Shown piece after piece: positions 1-8,673 of a DNA stretch of 52,039 bases. Each line of letters starts with the position of its first letter. The first letter of the stretch is position 1. The notes under the pieces were generated by a model. The model worked only from the letters and a program-made list of their open reading frames with translations, did no database searches and was not told the DNA's origin. The position numbers and the translations under genes are program-made. Origin of the DNA: DATLBA01 sp035527275 (lineage in GTDB: Bacteria > Planctomycetota > Phycisphaerae > FEN-1346). The DNA is taken from NCBI GenBank assembly GCA_035527275.1, contig DATLBA010000047.1:1-52039 (forward strand), in the 5' to 3' direction.

Positions 1-378
1 GTCTGGACCGGCGGCGGTGCGATGCTCGCGGTCACGGAGTTCGCCGAGAAGCCGGCCCTCGACTATGCCGAGGCGAAACTGCGGGTGGAAGGCGTATCGG
101 ACGGGTTCCTGTGCCTCTTCGGCCTCTATGCGCTGAAGGCCACCGTCTTCGACCATCTCCAGCACTTATACGATTATAACCTGCGCCAGGGCGGCGAGTT
201 CCAGTTGACCGACGCGCTGGAACTGATGCGCCGGGAAGAGGGCTGCCTGGGGCTTCTGGTGAAGGGCCGACGCTTCGACGCCGGCCGGCCCAGGCAGTAC
301 CTGCGAACGCTGAACGCATTCGCCGAGGAGGCGGCCCCGCAGCGGACCGGCGCAAAGGATAGGAAAGGGGGCGGATGA
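1..378 (+). CDS. galU: UTP--glucose-1-phosphate uridylyltransferase-like, 3' end (partial)
   Basis: The gene runs in from the left edge; 125 C-terminal residues are visible. The GEFQLTDAL stretch and the following GRRFDAGRP segment match the C-terminal part of GalU-type nucleotidyltransferases, where they read roughly GEIQLTDAL and G(K/R)R(Y/F)D.G. Such enzymes make UDP-glucose from UTP and glucose-1-phosphate in the cytoplasm. The catalytic N-terminal half is outside the window, so a related sugar-nucleotide transferase cannot be excluded. The stop codon overlaps the next start by four bases, so the two genes are probably translationally coupled. Confidence 0.7.
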   Translation, partial: VWTGGGAMLAVTEFAEKPALDYAEAKLRVEGVSDGFLCLFGLYALKATVFDHLQHLYDYNLRQGGEFQLTDALELMRREEGCLGLLVKGRRFDAGRPRQYLRTLNAFAEEAAPQRTGAKDRKGGG

Positions 379-1271
379 TGAACTGGCTGAAAGTGGCAGT
401 GGTTGTAGGGCTGGTAGGATTGGTAGTTAGCCTGAACGGTTGCGATGATCCGTTCGGCGAGAAAAGATTGAAGTTGGAAGAGGAAGCCAGACGCCACGCC
501 GAAGCGCTGGGTAGTCTCAAGGCGCAGAACCGCACGCTAGTGCAGGAACGGAAGCAGTTAGAAATAGAAGTGAAAAGTCTTACGAAGGAGAACGAGAAGT
601 TGAAAGAGCAGGCCACCGCCAAAAGTGCCCTGGCAAGCCAACTGAAAGAGGAAGTTGAAAGGCTCAAGGCGGCCGGTGTTGCAGCAGTGGCGGCGGAAGC
701 GGTGGAGGAAGCAGCAACAATGTCAAACGTGGATGCTCATCGCCAGGGGAGGGAGAAGCGCATGGCGGAGATTACAAAGGCCATCTCGACCCTCGAACCG
801 CGCATAACGAATCTTCGGGTTGAGATCGCCAGGGGTAAAGCCAAAGTATCCGCTTTGATAAGGGCGAGCATCGACGTTCGAATGATACCACCGCCCGGTG
901 GTTACATCAAGGACGGGCAGGTCTGGAGGCGGGGGAAAAGATATAACGTTGGAACGGCGAAAGACCCATGGTGGCGGTATAGACCCGACGTTCCGATTGG
1001 ACCTGCCGTAAAAAAGGGGGATTTCAGGACGGCACACGAGAGGAGCATGGCCGTTGAGGCTGCCAAGACAAAGCTGCTCCCGCTGTTCGAGGAGTTGCGG
1101 CCATTGGAGAAGGAACTTGCCCAGTTGAAGAAGGAACTCGGCAAACTGAGAAAAGAGAAGATCGACGAGATGGCAAGGGAGAGGGCCGAGGAGGCCAAGA
1201 AGGCCGACGCTGAGGCGACGCAGACGCCCGCCGAGGCCGACGACCCCGGCGAGGCGGCTAAGGATTTCTAG
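375..1271 (+). CDS. Coiled-coil lipoprotein of unknown function
   Basis: 298 residues. A short hydrophobic N-terminus ends in SLNGC, a convincing lipobox, so the mature protein should be lipid-anchored from the Cys near residue 23. Residues about 28-100 and 215-290 are charged, Glu/Lys/Arg-rich heptad-like sequence predicted to form coiled coil. Between them is a Gly/Pro/Trp-containing stretch near residues 170-210. The ATG overlaps the stop of the galU-like gene (ATGA). I do not recognise a named family. A structural or scaffold role in the cell envelope is a guess. It carries one of only five AGCT sites seen outside the 24-28 kb island. Confidence 0.75.
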   Translation: MMNWLKVAVVVGLVGLVVSLNGCDDPFGEKRLKLEEEARRHAEALGSLKAQNRTLVQERKQLEIEVKSLTKENEKLKEQATAKSALASQLKEEVERLKAAGVAAVAAEAVEEAATMSNVDAHRQGREKRMAEITKAISTLEPRITNLRVEIARGKAKVSALIRASIDVRMIPPPGGYIKDGQVWRRGKRYNVGTAKDPWWRYRPDVPIGPAVKKGDFRTAHERSMAVEAAKTKLLPLFEELRPLEKELAQLKKELGKLRKEKIDEMARERAEEAKKADAEATQTPAEADDPGEAAKDF

Positions 1272-1512
1272 TAGGCAACACACACGAAAGGGGGGCAGGT
1301 CATGGCGAGCCTTCGGAACGGGGTGGGCGGGGCGGGCCGGGAAAGGCGGTAGATGAAATGCGTTCTCGTCGGCCCGCTTTCCCGTGGCCCCCACCACAGC
1401 GGGCAAGTCGGCCACGCGACCCGCGGCCTGTCCGTCATTCAGCATCCCCCGGAGCGCGGCCATCACGTGACCATTGCAATTGAGAGGGGTTGCACTTCCC
1501 GGCCGGCGCGCT

Positions 1513-2787
1513 CTAGACGCCGAAGATGCGCTTCGGGTTGTCTCTGAGGAGCAGCCTGGCCGTCTCGAGCGCCTGCTGCTCGCTCATCAGTCCCGTCTCG
1601 ACAAAATCGCTCGCCAGGACCCGCGCGAGAACCCGCCGGTACATGTTGAACTTCGGCAGGCCGAATTCCACCTTATACATGTCACTGTAGTAGCCGATGA
1701 GTTTCACCTTGGGAATGGTCTCCAAGCGCGCCCGCAGGTCGGGCTCGATATAGGCCGGCGCGTTCGAGTACCACCAGTGGCCGGATGGCTTCACGTTCGG
1801 GAAAATCCACGCAAAGGTGGCCAACTCGTGCGACCAGGTCGCCGAAAGCACCGAGATCGCAAAGTCCACCTCCGGGTGCCGCCGAAAAAGGTCCGCATAT
1901 TGAATGAGGCTTCCCCGTTTGGAGAGGAGGTCGCGTCCCCCCTCCACGCCCGCCGGGTAAACGCTTCGGAGGACGCCGATCATGAGTTGCATGGGCTTCT
2001 TGAAGTTCCTGCAACATTCAACGACCATCTCAAAGGCGAAGACCGCCAATGCCTCCGCCTCCTCGTGCGATAGCGTCTTGCCTTTGGCGGCCACGCTGAT
2101 CGCCTTGGCTGCAGCACGCTCATCCGGCCGGCGCGGGACGAAGTCGGGCGGCAGACTGATCGCCGCCGATGCCGCGCCCTGCCCGACGAAATACCGGAAC
2201 AGCCACCCGAATGCGTCGCGTAGGGCTTTCGGCGACGCAACCTCCTGCCCCGTCTTGGCCGCCAGGCGGTGCTGCACCGCCGCCTCCGCCAGGTGAAAGA
2301 CAAGGTCGTCCGTGCGCAGAGACGGCACGAACACCGCCCGGTCCACACCCGAAAGGTCCTCGTCAAAGCGGTTCGTCAGAAACACTTTCTCCAGGTTCGC
2401 TTTCGCGAGAACCGTCCGGTAACGCTGTTCCTGCCTGCCCGCCTCGGCGACGGCCCGCGCAAGTTCCGGCCAGTTCTGCGGCGTCAGCCGCGCCGCCTGG
2501 AACGCAAACAGTTCGCGCGCCGCCTCCATCAGCCAACGGTGCTGCACGGTGTTGTCGAGCGCGGTCAGGCGCGAGACCATCTCGGCCGTCTGCTCGGCTT
2601 CGCTTCGCCTCGGGTCCACCGCGTCGGCCGGCATTCCCGCCGAGTGGGCCAATTCCGTGTAGTAGTGATACCCCAGCAGGTCGCCGAGGCTTCGGGCGTG
2701 GGGCGATTCGGGCTGCACGTGACTGTGGCAGTCTATGGCGGGAATCCGGAAGATTTCGTTCAGCAGCCGGGCCTCCAGGTCGCTCAT
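1513..2787 (-). CDS. Amidohydrolase / uronate-isomerase-like TIM-barrel protein
   Basis: 424 residues. The N-terminal IDCHSHV segment supplies the HxH metal pair (His21, His23) of the amidohydrolase superfamily. The C-terminus ends DNPKRIFG, the usual closing motif of PF04909-type enzymes. The middle part (conserved Asp/Arg/Trp-rich segments around residues 270-350) recalls glucuronate isomerase (UxaC), which is about 470 residues, but I cannot assign a substrate. It is monocistronic and faces away from the TPR gene. In sugar-degrading planctomycetes such proteins often act on uronic acids or lactones; that is inference. Confidence 0.75.
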   Translation of the reverse strand: MSDLEARLLNEIFRIPAIDCHSHVQPESPHARSLGDLLGYHYYTELAHSAGMPADAVDPRRSEAEQTAEMVSRLTALDNTVQHRWLMEAARELFAFQAARLTPQNWPELARAVAEAGRQEQRYRTVLAKANLEKVFLTNRFDEDLSGVDRAVFVPSLRTDDLVFHLAEAAVQHRLAAKTGQEVASPKALRDAFGWLFRYFVGQGAASAAISLPPDFVPRRPDERAAAKAISVAAKGKTLSHEEAEALAVFAFEMVVECCRNFKKPMQLMIGVLRSVYPAGVEGGRDLLSKRGSLIQYADLFRRHPEVDFAISVLSATWSHELATFAWIFPNVKPSGHWWYSNAPAYIEPDLRARLETIPKVKLIGYYSDMYKVEFGLPKFNMYRRVLARVLASDFVETGLMSEQQALETARLLLRDNPKRIFGV

Positions 2788-2878
2788 TGTCCCCTCCTTG
2801 CTCTAGCGGGCGGATGTGTGCCGCCATTATAGGACCCGGGGCCGGAAACTCAATCGAGCAACTTTTTTGTGCAAGGCG

Positions 2879-2907
2879 TTCGCATTTTCCCGAGAATCGC
2901 GTATAAT
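2879..2907 (+). promoter_or_regulatory. Sigma70-type promoter for the TPR gene
   Basis: TTCGCA at 2879-2884 (4 of 6 to the -35 consensus), a 17-bp spacer, and a perfect TATAAT at 2902-2907. The predicted start of transcription, near 2914, lies downstream of the ATG at 2912. This favours the ATG at 2930 as the real start. Confidence 0.55.
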
Positions 2908-2929
2908 CTCGATGGAGCGGAGAGTGGCA

Positions 2930-3385
2930 ATGATGCCCTGGCTCGAACACGTTACGGTCAACTGGGACCATTGGGGCCTGGCCTTCTGGCTCAGCCGCCC
3001 CATGCCGGAGTCTGTCCTCCAGCGTTTCCACGAGAATCAGGATGTGTTCGACATCCGGTTCCTGGAGGATATCCTCGCGCGCCTCGGGGAGGATACCGAC
3101 GTCCTTGCCCAACTGGGGCATCTCTACACCCGGGCGGGACGCCACCGCCATGGACTTGCCGTGGACCGGCGGTTGGCGGTCCTCCGGCCGCGCGATCCAA
3201 TTGTTCACTACAACCTGGCCTGCTCGTACGCCCTGTTGAAGCAGACCGGCCGCGCCTTTGCCGCCTTGAAGAAGGCCGTCGGACTCGGCTACCGGGACGT
3301 GGCGCACATGCAACAGGATCCCGACCTGGAAAACCTGCGGCACGGCCCACAGTGGAATGATCTAATCGGCGTCCTGAAGTCCTGA
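2930..3385 (+). CDS. Small TPR-repeat protein
   Basis: 151 residues from the ATG at 2930, chosen because the likely transcript begins near 2914 and GGAG/GAGAG lies just upstream. Residues about 55-130 form two to three tetratricopeptide-like helical pairs (LAQLGHLYTRAGR, then YNLACSYALLKQ), followed by a TPR end-of-group motif with the usual DPDLENLR. No signal peptide, so probably a cytoplasmic protein-protein adaptor. Partner unknown. It is a single gene that converges on the nitroreductase downstream. Confidence 0.7.
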   Translation: MMPWLEHVTVNWDHWGLAFWLSRPMPESVLQRFHENQDVFDIRFLEDILARLGEDTDVLAQLGHLYTRAGRHRHGLAVDRRLAVLRPRDPIVHYNLACSYALLKQTGRAFAALKKAVGLGYRDVAHMQQDPDLENLRHGPQWNDLIGVLKS

Positions 3386-3398
3386 CAACCCTCAGGCC

Positions 3399-3899
3399 CT
3401 ATTTCTCGCCATACCGTTCGCGCCAGAGGATTTCTTCGAGAGCCTTCTTGTCGGCCTGCGGTGTTTCTTGCGGCGCCTTGCCGATGGGAAGGAGAATCGG
3501 GAACCGCTTCTCCCGCGGAATGCCCAGCAATTCTTTCGCGAAGTCTTCCTCCTTCAGCAGCGTTCCCTCCACCCAGACGGACGCGTAGCCGAGAGCGGTG
3601 ATGGCCAAGAGCATGTTCTCGGCCGCCGCCGCGGCGTCCTCCAGCCACCACCGCGACACGTTCGGGTCGGCGATGATCCCGATGGCTGCCCCCGCCGTCG
3701 CGAAGCACCGCTGCACGCGCTCCAATGCCTTGAGCGTTTTCGCGTCCCGGAGCAGAATATATTGGAGCGGCTGGCGGTTTCCGCCGGATGGCGCTCGGCG
3801 CCCCGCGTCCAGAATCTTCATCAGGTCGGCTTCGCCGACTTCGGCGGGCGCGTATTCGCGCACACTTGCTCGTTTTTCAATAGCCTCGAACAGATCCAT
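3399..3899 (-). CDS. Nitroreductase-family FMN oxidoreductase
   Basis: 166 residues, the short form of the nitroreductase fold. The N-terminal RASVREY and the APSGGNRQP segment are the FMN-phosphate and isoalloxazine contact regions. The AAAENMLLAITALG helix is the dimer core typical of the family. These enzymes use NAD(P)H and FMN to reduce nitro, quinone or enone groups in the cytosol; the natural substrate is unknown. It converges with the TPR gene, leaving only 13 bases between stops. A second, similar-size member lies at 10,318-10,818. Confidence 0.85.
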   Translation of the reverse strand: MDLFEAIEKRASVREYAPAEVGEADLMKILDAGRRAPSGGNRQPLQYILLRDAKTLKALERVQRCFATAGAAIGIIADPNVSRWWLEDAAAAAENMLLAITALGYASVWVEGTLLKEEDFAKELLGIPREKRFPILLPIGKAPQETPQADKKALEEILWRERYGEK

Positions 3900-4016
3900 G
3901 AGTGCCTCCTCCTTTCCGGCGCTAGTGTCTCATCGTTCTCCATTCTACGGCAAACGGCCCCGCCGTGAAAGGCGCTATCCCTTGCGACCGCAGTCGGACC
4001 GCCTTACGATGCCGGC

Positions 4017-6434
4017 ATGGTGCGGCGAACGACGGTCATCGCACTCTACTTCTTCCTCGGCGCCTATGCCGTCTGCGCCCAGGCCACCCTGCTCCGCGAG
4101 GCCCAGGTGCTCCTGTTCGGGTCGGAACTTTCGTGGGGCCTCGTGCTGGCTTTCTGGCTCGCTGGGGTGGCTTTCGGGGCACAGGCGGCGGGTCGCAGTC
4201 TGAAGCGTGTGCGGCGACCGTGGCTTTTCTTCGCCGCCTCGGGGCTTGCCATGCCGCCCTTTCTGGCCGCGGCAATCGTTTTCCTTCGCCTTGCGCGGCC
4301 GCTGCTTGGCGTCGGCGCGGGCGAATACGTCGGCCTGGGCGACATGGTCTGGGTCGCCTTGGTGGCCACGGTCCCCATCAGCGTCTGGATCGGATCGGCT
4401 TTTCCGGCGGCGAGCGCGATCCTCGGTCGTTCACTTGCCCCCACCCGGCCGGCGGCGAGCGCAAGCGAGCGTGCCCGGTCGGTCGGTTGGGTTTACCTGA
4501 CCGAGTCCGCCGGCGCCCTCGTCGGTGGGGCCCTGTTCTCCTTCGTATTCGTTGTCCATCTCGACGCGTTTGCGATGGCGGTGGGAGGCGGCGCCGTTCT
4601 GGCAGCGGCAGTGGCCGGTCTCGTCTCGACCCATGCCCGATGGCGCCCCGCGGCGCTTCTCGTCCTGGCCTGCGCGGTCGTGCACGCCGCGCTTGTCCTC
4701 TCGGGCGTGACCGATTGGCTGAACGTAAAGACCGTCCGGTGGCGCTGGCAGACGTTCGCGCCCGGCCTCGAACTCGTCCGGTCCGAGGACTCGAAGTATC
4801 AGAACCTGGCCGTGGGGCGGCTCGGCGACCAATTCAGCCTCTACACGAACGGGACCGTGGCCGCGACGTGGCCCAATCATTTCGACCTCGCCATCGAGGC
4901 CCACCTGGCGGCCTGTGAGCAACCCGCGCCGCGGCGGATGCTCCTTCTCGGCGGCGGACTGGAGGGCCTGGCCAAGGAACTTCTGCGCCACCGGCCGGAC
5001 CGGCTTGACGTCGTCACCCTCGACCGCGACCTTGTCCGATTGGTCCTCGCGCATCTCGATGAGCCGGACGCGGACGCTGCGAGCCGTCTCAGCGGCCACA
5101 TCCACTACGCCGACGCGCGCCGGTTCGTGAAGCGCGCCGCAAGAGATGGCGAGCGATACGACCTGGTGATTCTGGCTGCGCCGGAGCCCGCCTCGACCCT
5201 CGAAGCCCGCCTTTATACCGAGGAATTCTTCGCGGAACTCGCGCGCGCCATGTCCGACGACGGCGTCCTGGCCTTTTCGCTCACGGCTTCCGTCGGCCAC
5301 TGGGGCCCCGAAGTAGCCGCGTATGTCGGCAGCATCGTTTTCCCTCTGGAACAAGTCTTCCCGGACGTGCTCCTGACGTTCGGGAATCCGATGCGTATCT
5401 TTGCCGCCAAGCGCGAAGGCGTCTTGGCGAAAACCGGCGCGGCCCTGGCCGAACGCTGCCGCTCCCGCCGAATCGAGTCGCCATACTTCAAGCCGCTCTG
5501 GTTCGAGGGGGCATCGGACCTTCTTGACCCCGAGAAGCGCGCGGCAGTCCGCAGGGCGCTCGAGGCCCGGATGCCGCAATACTTCAACACCGACGAGCAG
5601 CCCGCCGCCGCCCTTTACCACATGCGGCTCTGGCTGGCGACGAGCAAAGCGGCTCATGCGGGACCCGAGGCTCCCGCCGAGCGGCCGACGGACATCCTCG
5701 GCTCGCTGCTGCGCCTGAAGTTCGAGTGGGTCACCGCCGTCATCTTGGGGGCGACCGTGCTGGCGGCGACTCTGAGTCTTCTGGGGGGAAGGCGCGGCCT
5801 GCGGCAGACCGCCCTCCTCTGGTCCGTCGGCACGACCGGCTTTGCGAGCATGGCCCTCGAGATCGTCCTTCTCTACACCTTCCAGACGCTTTACGGCTAC
5901 GTGTATAGCATGGTCGGCCTGGTCATCGGCATCTTCATGTTCGGCTTGGTTGTGGGAAGTTGGCTGATGAACCGGCGCCTGCGGAGCGCCGCCGGCCGCG
6001 AGCGCCCGGGCGAGCGGTCTCGGGCTCCGGGGCTTCGCACGGTTCTCGCGCTCGATTTGGCCGTGACGGTTTTCGCGGCAGCGTTGGTCCTCGTGCTTGC
6101 GGTGCTGCGCGCATCGGTGGCGGACTGGCCCGTCCAGGTGGCGACATTCGCTCTGGTCGGCATTTCGGGCGTGCTGGGCGGCCTGGTTTTCCCGCTGGCT
6201 GCGGCCGTTGCCCTCCGTGAGCAGGCAAGCACCGAGCGCGTGGCCGGCGCCATCGATGCCGCAGACCACGTCGGGGCGTGCGCGGGAGCGCTCGTGACCG
6301 GCGTGGTGCTCGTGCCGGTATTGGGAATCAGCGGGACGTGCCTCGTCGTCGCAACGATGAAGGTGCTCTCAAGCCTCTTCGTCGGCGCGGCGGCTACGAC
6401 TCGCCCGATGCTTTCCCCTGCGCCTTCGGCTTGA
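4017..6434 (+). CDS. Membrane-embedded spermidine-synthase-like protein (MFS-type fusion)
   Basis: 805 residues in three blocks: about seven hydrophobic segments (residues 7-230), a Rossmann methyltransferase/aminopropyltransferase-like domain (about 245-490), and another set of membrane helices (about 570-795). The SAM-type motif is LLGGGLEGLAKELL near residue 310, followed by the acidic VVTLDRD. The catalytic DxxD region of true spermidine synthases (DSTDP-like) is replaced by an AAPEPAS segment, so aminopropyl transfer is unlikely. The family is widespread and uncharacterised in planctomycetes and related MAGs. The 3' end overlaps the convergent radical SAM gene by 41 bp. Confidence 0.8.
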   Translation: MVRRTTVIALYFFLGAYAVCAQATLLREAQVLLFGSELSWGLVLAFWLAGVAFGAQAAGRSLKRVRRPWLFFAASGLAMPPFLAAAIVFLRLARPLLGVGAGEYVGLGDMVWVALVATVPISVWIGSAFPAASAILGRSLAPTRPAASASERARSVGWVYLTESAGALVGGALFSFVFVVHLDAFAMAVGGGAVLAAAVAGLVSTHARWRPAALLVLACAVVHAALVLSGVTDWLNVKTVRWRWQTFAPGLELVRSEDSKYQNLAVGRLGDQFSLYTNGTVAATWPNHFDLAIEAHLAACEQPAPRRMLLLGGGLEGLAKELLRHRPDRLDVVTLDRDLVRLVLAHLDEPDADAASRLSGHIHYADARRFVKRAARDGERYDLVILAAPEPASTLEARLYTEEFFAELARAMSDDGVLAFSLTASVGHWGPEVAAYVGSIVFPLEQVFPDVLLTFGNPMRIFAAKREGVLAKTGAALAERCRSRRIESPYFKPLWFEGASDLLDPEKRAAVRRALEARMPQYFNTDEQPAAALYHMRLWLATSKAAHAGPEAPAERPTDILGSLLRLKFEWVTAVILGATVLAATLSLLGGRRGLRQTALLWSVGTTGFASMALEIVLLYTFQTLYGYVYSMVGLVIGIFMFGLVVGSWLMNRRLRSAAGRERPGERSRAPGLRTVLALDLAVTVFAAALVLVLAVLRASVADWPVQVATFALVGISGVLGGLVFPLAAAVALREQASTERVAGAIDAADHVGACAGALVTGVVLVPVLGISGTCLVVATMKVLSSLFVGAAATTRPMLSPAPSA

Positions 6435-7608
6435 ACGCGAGCGCCTCTTCCTGCGTCCAGACGCCGGGGATTCTCCGGCCGCACGAAGCGCAAGCGCCCT
6501 CGTTCAAGCCCGATGTGTCCACGCGGTAGCCGACGCGGGCGATCACCTTCTTGCCGCACGAGGGGCAATACGTGCTTTCGGCCTCGTGGAAGGAGACGTT
6601 TCCGATATAGACATAGTGGAGGCCGGCGTCCATGGCGGCCCGGCGGGCGCGCTCGAGCGTCTTGACGGGCGTGGGCGGCAGATTCTTCACGCGATACGTC
6701 GGATGGAACCTGGAAAAGTGAACCGGCACGTCCGGCCCCATGTGCTCGACGAGCCACGCCGCCATCTCGCGCACTTCCCTGGCCGAATCGTTCAGCGTCG
6801 GGACAATCAGCACGACGACCTCCGTGTGAATCCCGATGTCGGCGAGCACCTCGAGCGTGTGGAGCACGGGCGCAAGTTCCCCCGCGCACATGTCGCGGTA
6901 AAACGTCTCGGTGAATGCCTTGAGGTCGATTTTGATGGCCGTCAGGTGCTCACAAAGTTTCCGCAGCGCCGGCTCGCAGATGTAACCGTTCGAGATGGCG
7001 ACGCCGCCGACGCCCATCTTCCGCCCGACAGCGGCCGTATCGTGCATGTACTCGTAGAAGACGACCGGCTCCGAGTAGGTGTAGGCGATGGTCGGGATAT
7101 GCCGCGCCCGGGCAATCCGTACGAGGTTCTCCGGCGGCACAATCGTGCTCGGAACCTGTTCGGGGCGGAACTGGCTGATCTCCCAGTTCTGGCAGAACTT
7201 GCACTCCATATTGCAGCCGGCGGTCGCAATGCTGAGGGCCGTCGTCCCCGGCAGATAGTGAAAAAGCGGCTTCTTCTCAATTGGGTCCACGTTGAGGCTG
7301 CACAGGTTCCCGTAAACGAGGGTTTTATAGTCGCCGCCGCGGTTCTCCCGGACGCCGCAGTAGCCCCGCTCGACGTCCGCGACGACGCATTCCCGCGGAC
7401 AGAGCGTGCACCGGACGGCCTTGTCCTCCAAACGCTCGAACCACATGGCATCATGGACGGCAACCTGCAGCCGGCGTTCTGCTTCCTGCCCCGCTGCCGC
7501 ACGCCCGAGGACGCCGGCCGCGCAGGCTGCACACGCCCCCGCGCCCAGCGCTTTTAGAAACTGTCGCCGCGATTCGCCGTCTGCCGCGCTTATCCGACAT
7601 CGAGCCAT
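6394..7608 (-). CDS. amrS: AmmeMemoRadiSam system radical SAM enzyme, Tat-exported form
   Basis: 404 residues. The N-terminus has a textbook twin-arginine motif (SRRQFLKALG, Arg14-Arg15) and a small hydrophobic stretch. A Cys-rich segment (Cys67, 70, 74, 84) precedes the radical SAM cluster motif CNMECKFC (Cys132, 136, 139), as in PflA-like activases. A C-terminal zinc-ribbon-like pair CPSC/CASC follows. The family occurs with Memo and AMMECR1 proteins; the reaction is unknown. It is the last gene of a three-gene minus-strand unit, starting inside the end of the DUF362 gene (19-bp overlap). A Tat signal on a SAM-dependent enzyme is odd, since SAM and reductant are cytosolic. Confidence 0.88.
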   Translation of the reverse strand: MARCRISAADGESRRQFLKALGAGACAACAAGVLGRAAAGQEAERRLQVAVHDAMWFERLEDKAVRCTLCPRECVVADVERGYCGVRENRGGDYKTLVYGNLCSLNVDPIEKKPLFHYLPGTTALSIATAGCNMECKFCQNWEISQFRPEQVPSTIVPPENLVRIARARHIPTIAYTYSEPVVFYEYMHDTAAVGRKMGVGGVAISNGYICEPALRKLCEHLTAIKIDLKAFTETFYRDMCAGELAPVLHTLEVLADIGIHTEVVVLIVPTLNDSAREVREMAAWLVEHMGPDVPVHFSRFHPTYRVKNLPPTPVKTLERARRAAMDAGLHYVYIGNVSFHEAESTYCPSCGKKVIARVGYRVDTSGLNEGACASCGRRIPGVWTQEEALAFKPKAQGKASGES

Positions 7609-8621
7609 GGTTTTCCGATGCTCACTATCTCAATGCGCTCAAGGTCCGCGACGCCCAGGCCGCGTGCCTGAGCGCTCTTGAGGTAACGCACAGGGCGCTT
7701 CTCGGCGGCCAGGGGTTTCATCCCCGCTGCTGCGCGTTTCCGCTCGAGGATCTCCAGCGCCACGCGGTCCAGCGCCACGGGATCCGTGGCCAGGAGGATT
7801 CCGCCGTATGCCCACTGCCACCTCGGCCGGATGGGCGGCCCCCCGTGATACTGTGGGCGTGTCGCATCACACACCGCCAGCCGCAGCCGGCTTCGAATGT
7901 GCGGATGCGCACACACGTCGGCAATAAACGGATCGCACCCGTTCTCGTGGTACTTGTTCGGATTATGGATGGCCCCGTAAAAGTTTTTGAGCGAACACGT
8001 AAGGCCCGCCAGGTTGTGGTCCTTGAGGACGGAGGCGCTGGCGAGAGCGGTCGTCTCGTCGGTGACGATGCGGCTGTAAAGGCTTCCGATTTGGCCGCTT
8101 GTGGCAATCCGGCCGGCATACCCGCTGGTGCCGCGCGACGCCAGCGCGTCCGTGCCGTAACATTGCACCCCTTTGCCGTCCCGGCGCAACTCGTACCCGG
8201 CGGCCTTCAGTTCCCGGTCGGACCGGTCCCAAAGAATCACGCGCTCGGGCGCCATCCCGGCGGCACCCGACGCCCGGGCCAGGGCGAGGGCGACGGCGGG
8301 CCTCGTCGCCAGGCCGAGACAGTTGACCTTGACGCCGACGCGGTCGTCCGGCTTGAACCACCGGGCCCAGGCGTCGGCGGGTTTCGCCTCGTCGGCCAGC
8401 GCGCGGGCCGCTTCGTCCAGGAGTTCGCGCACGCGCCCCGGTGCGGGGCCCTCCCCTTCTCCGGTAAGCGAGTCGTGCCGAATGACAATGACTCTGGATC
8501 GCTGCTTCCCGGGCTTGGAAGGTTCCTCCTCGGCCCGGGCGCAGGACAGCCCTGCCGCGGCGCCCGCCGCCGCCAAAGCGCCTGTGCCCATCTGCGTTAG
8601 AAAACCGCGCCGCGTGACCAT
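7590..8621 (-). CDS. DUF362 protein with Tat/lipoprotein-like signal
   Basis: 343 residues. TRRGFLTQMG near the start is a twin-arginine signal, followed by an Ala/Gly hydrophobic run that ends in GLSC, a plausible lipobox, so it may be a Tat lipoprotein. The body (VGVKVNCLGL, then SLKNFYGAIHNP, then LLATDPVALDRVA) matches DUF362, a family often fused to ferredoxin domains; no ferredoxin Cys set is visible here. It sits between the Memo-AMMECR1 fusion and the radical SAM gene and overlaps the latter, so all three are likely one transcript. Function unknown. Confidence 0.85.
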   Translation of the reverse strand: MVTRRGFLTQMGTGALAAAGAAAGLSCARAEEEPSKPGKQRSRVIVIRHDSLTGEGEGPAPGRVRELLDEAARALADEAKPADAWARWFKPDDRVGVKVNCLGLATRPAVALALARASGAAGMAPERVILWDRSDRELKAAGYELRRDGKGVQCYGTDALASRGTSGYAGRIATSGQIGSLYSRIVTDETTALASASVLKDHNLAGLTCSLKNFYGAIHNPNKYHENGCDPFIADVCAHPHIRSRLRLAVCDATRPQYHGGPPIRPRWQWAYGGILLATDPVALDRVALEILERKRAAAGMKPLAAEKRPVRYLKSAQARGLGVADLERIEIVSIGKPWLDVG

Positions 8622-8673
8622 CCGGTTCCTCCGGCGGGCGCCAAGCGCCCGGCAAGCGGCGCCCGAAGCACCG

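Noticed and set aside
1272..1512. Short frames between the lipoprotein and the amidohydrolase
   Set aside because: Both strands show short open frames of atypical composition with no ribosome site. I see nothing else in this gap.
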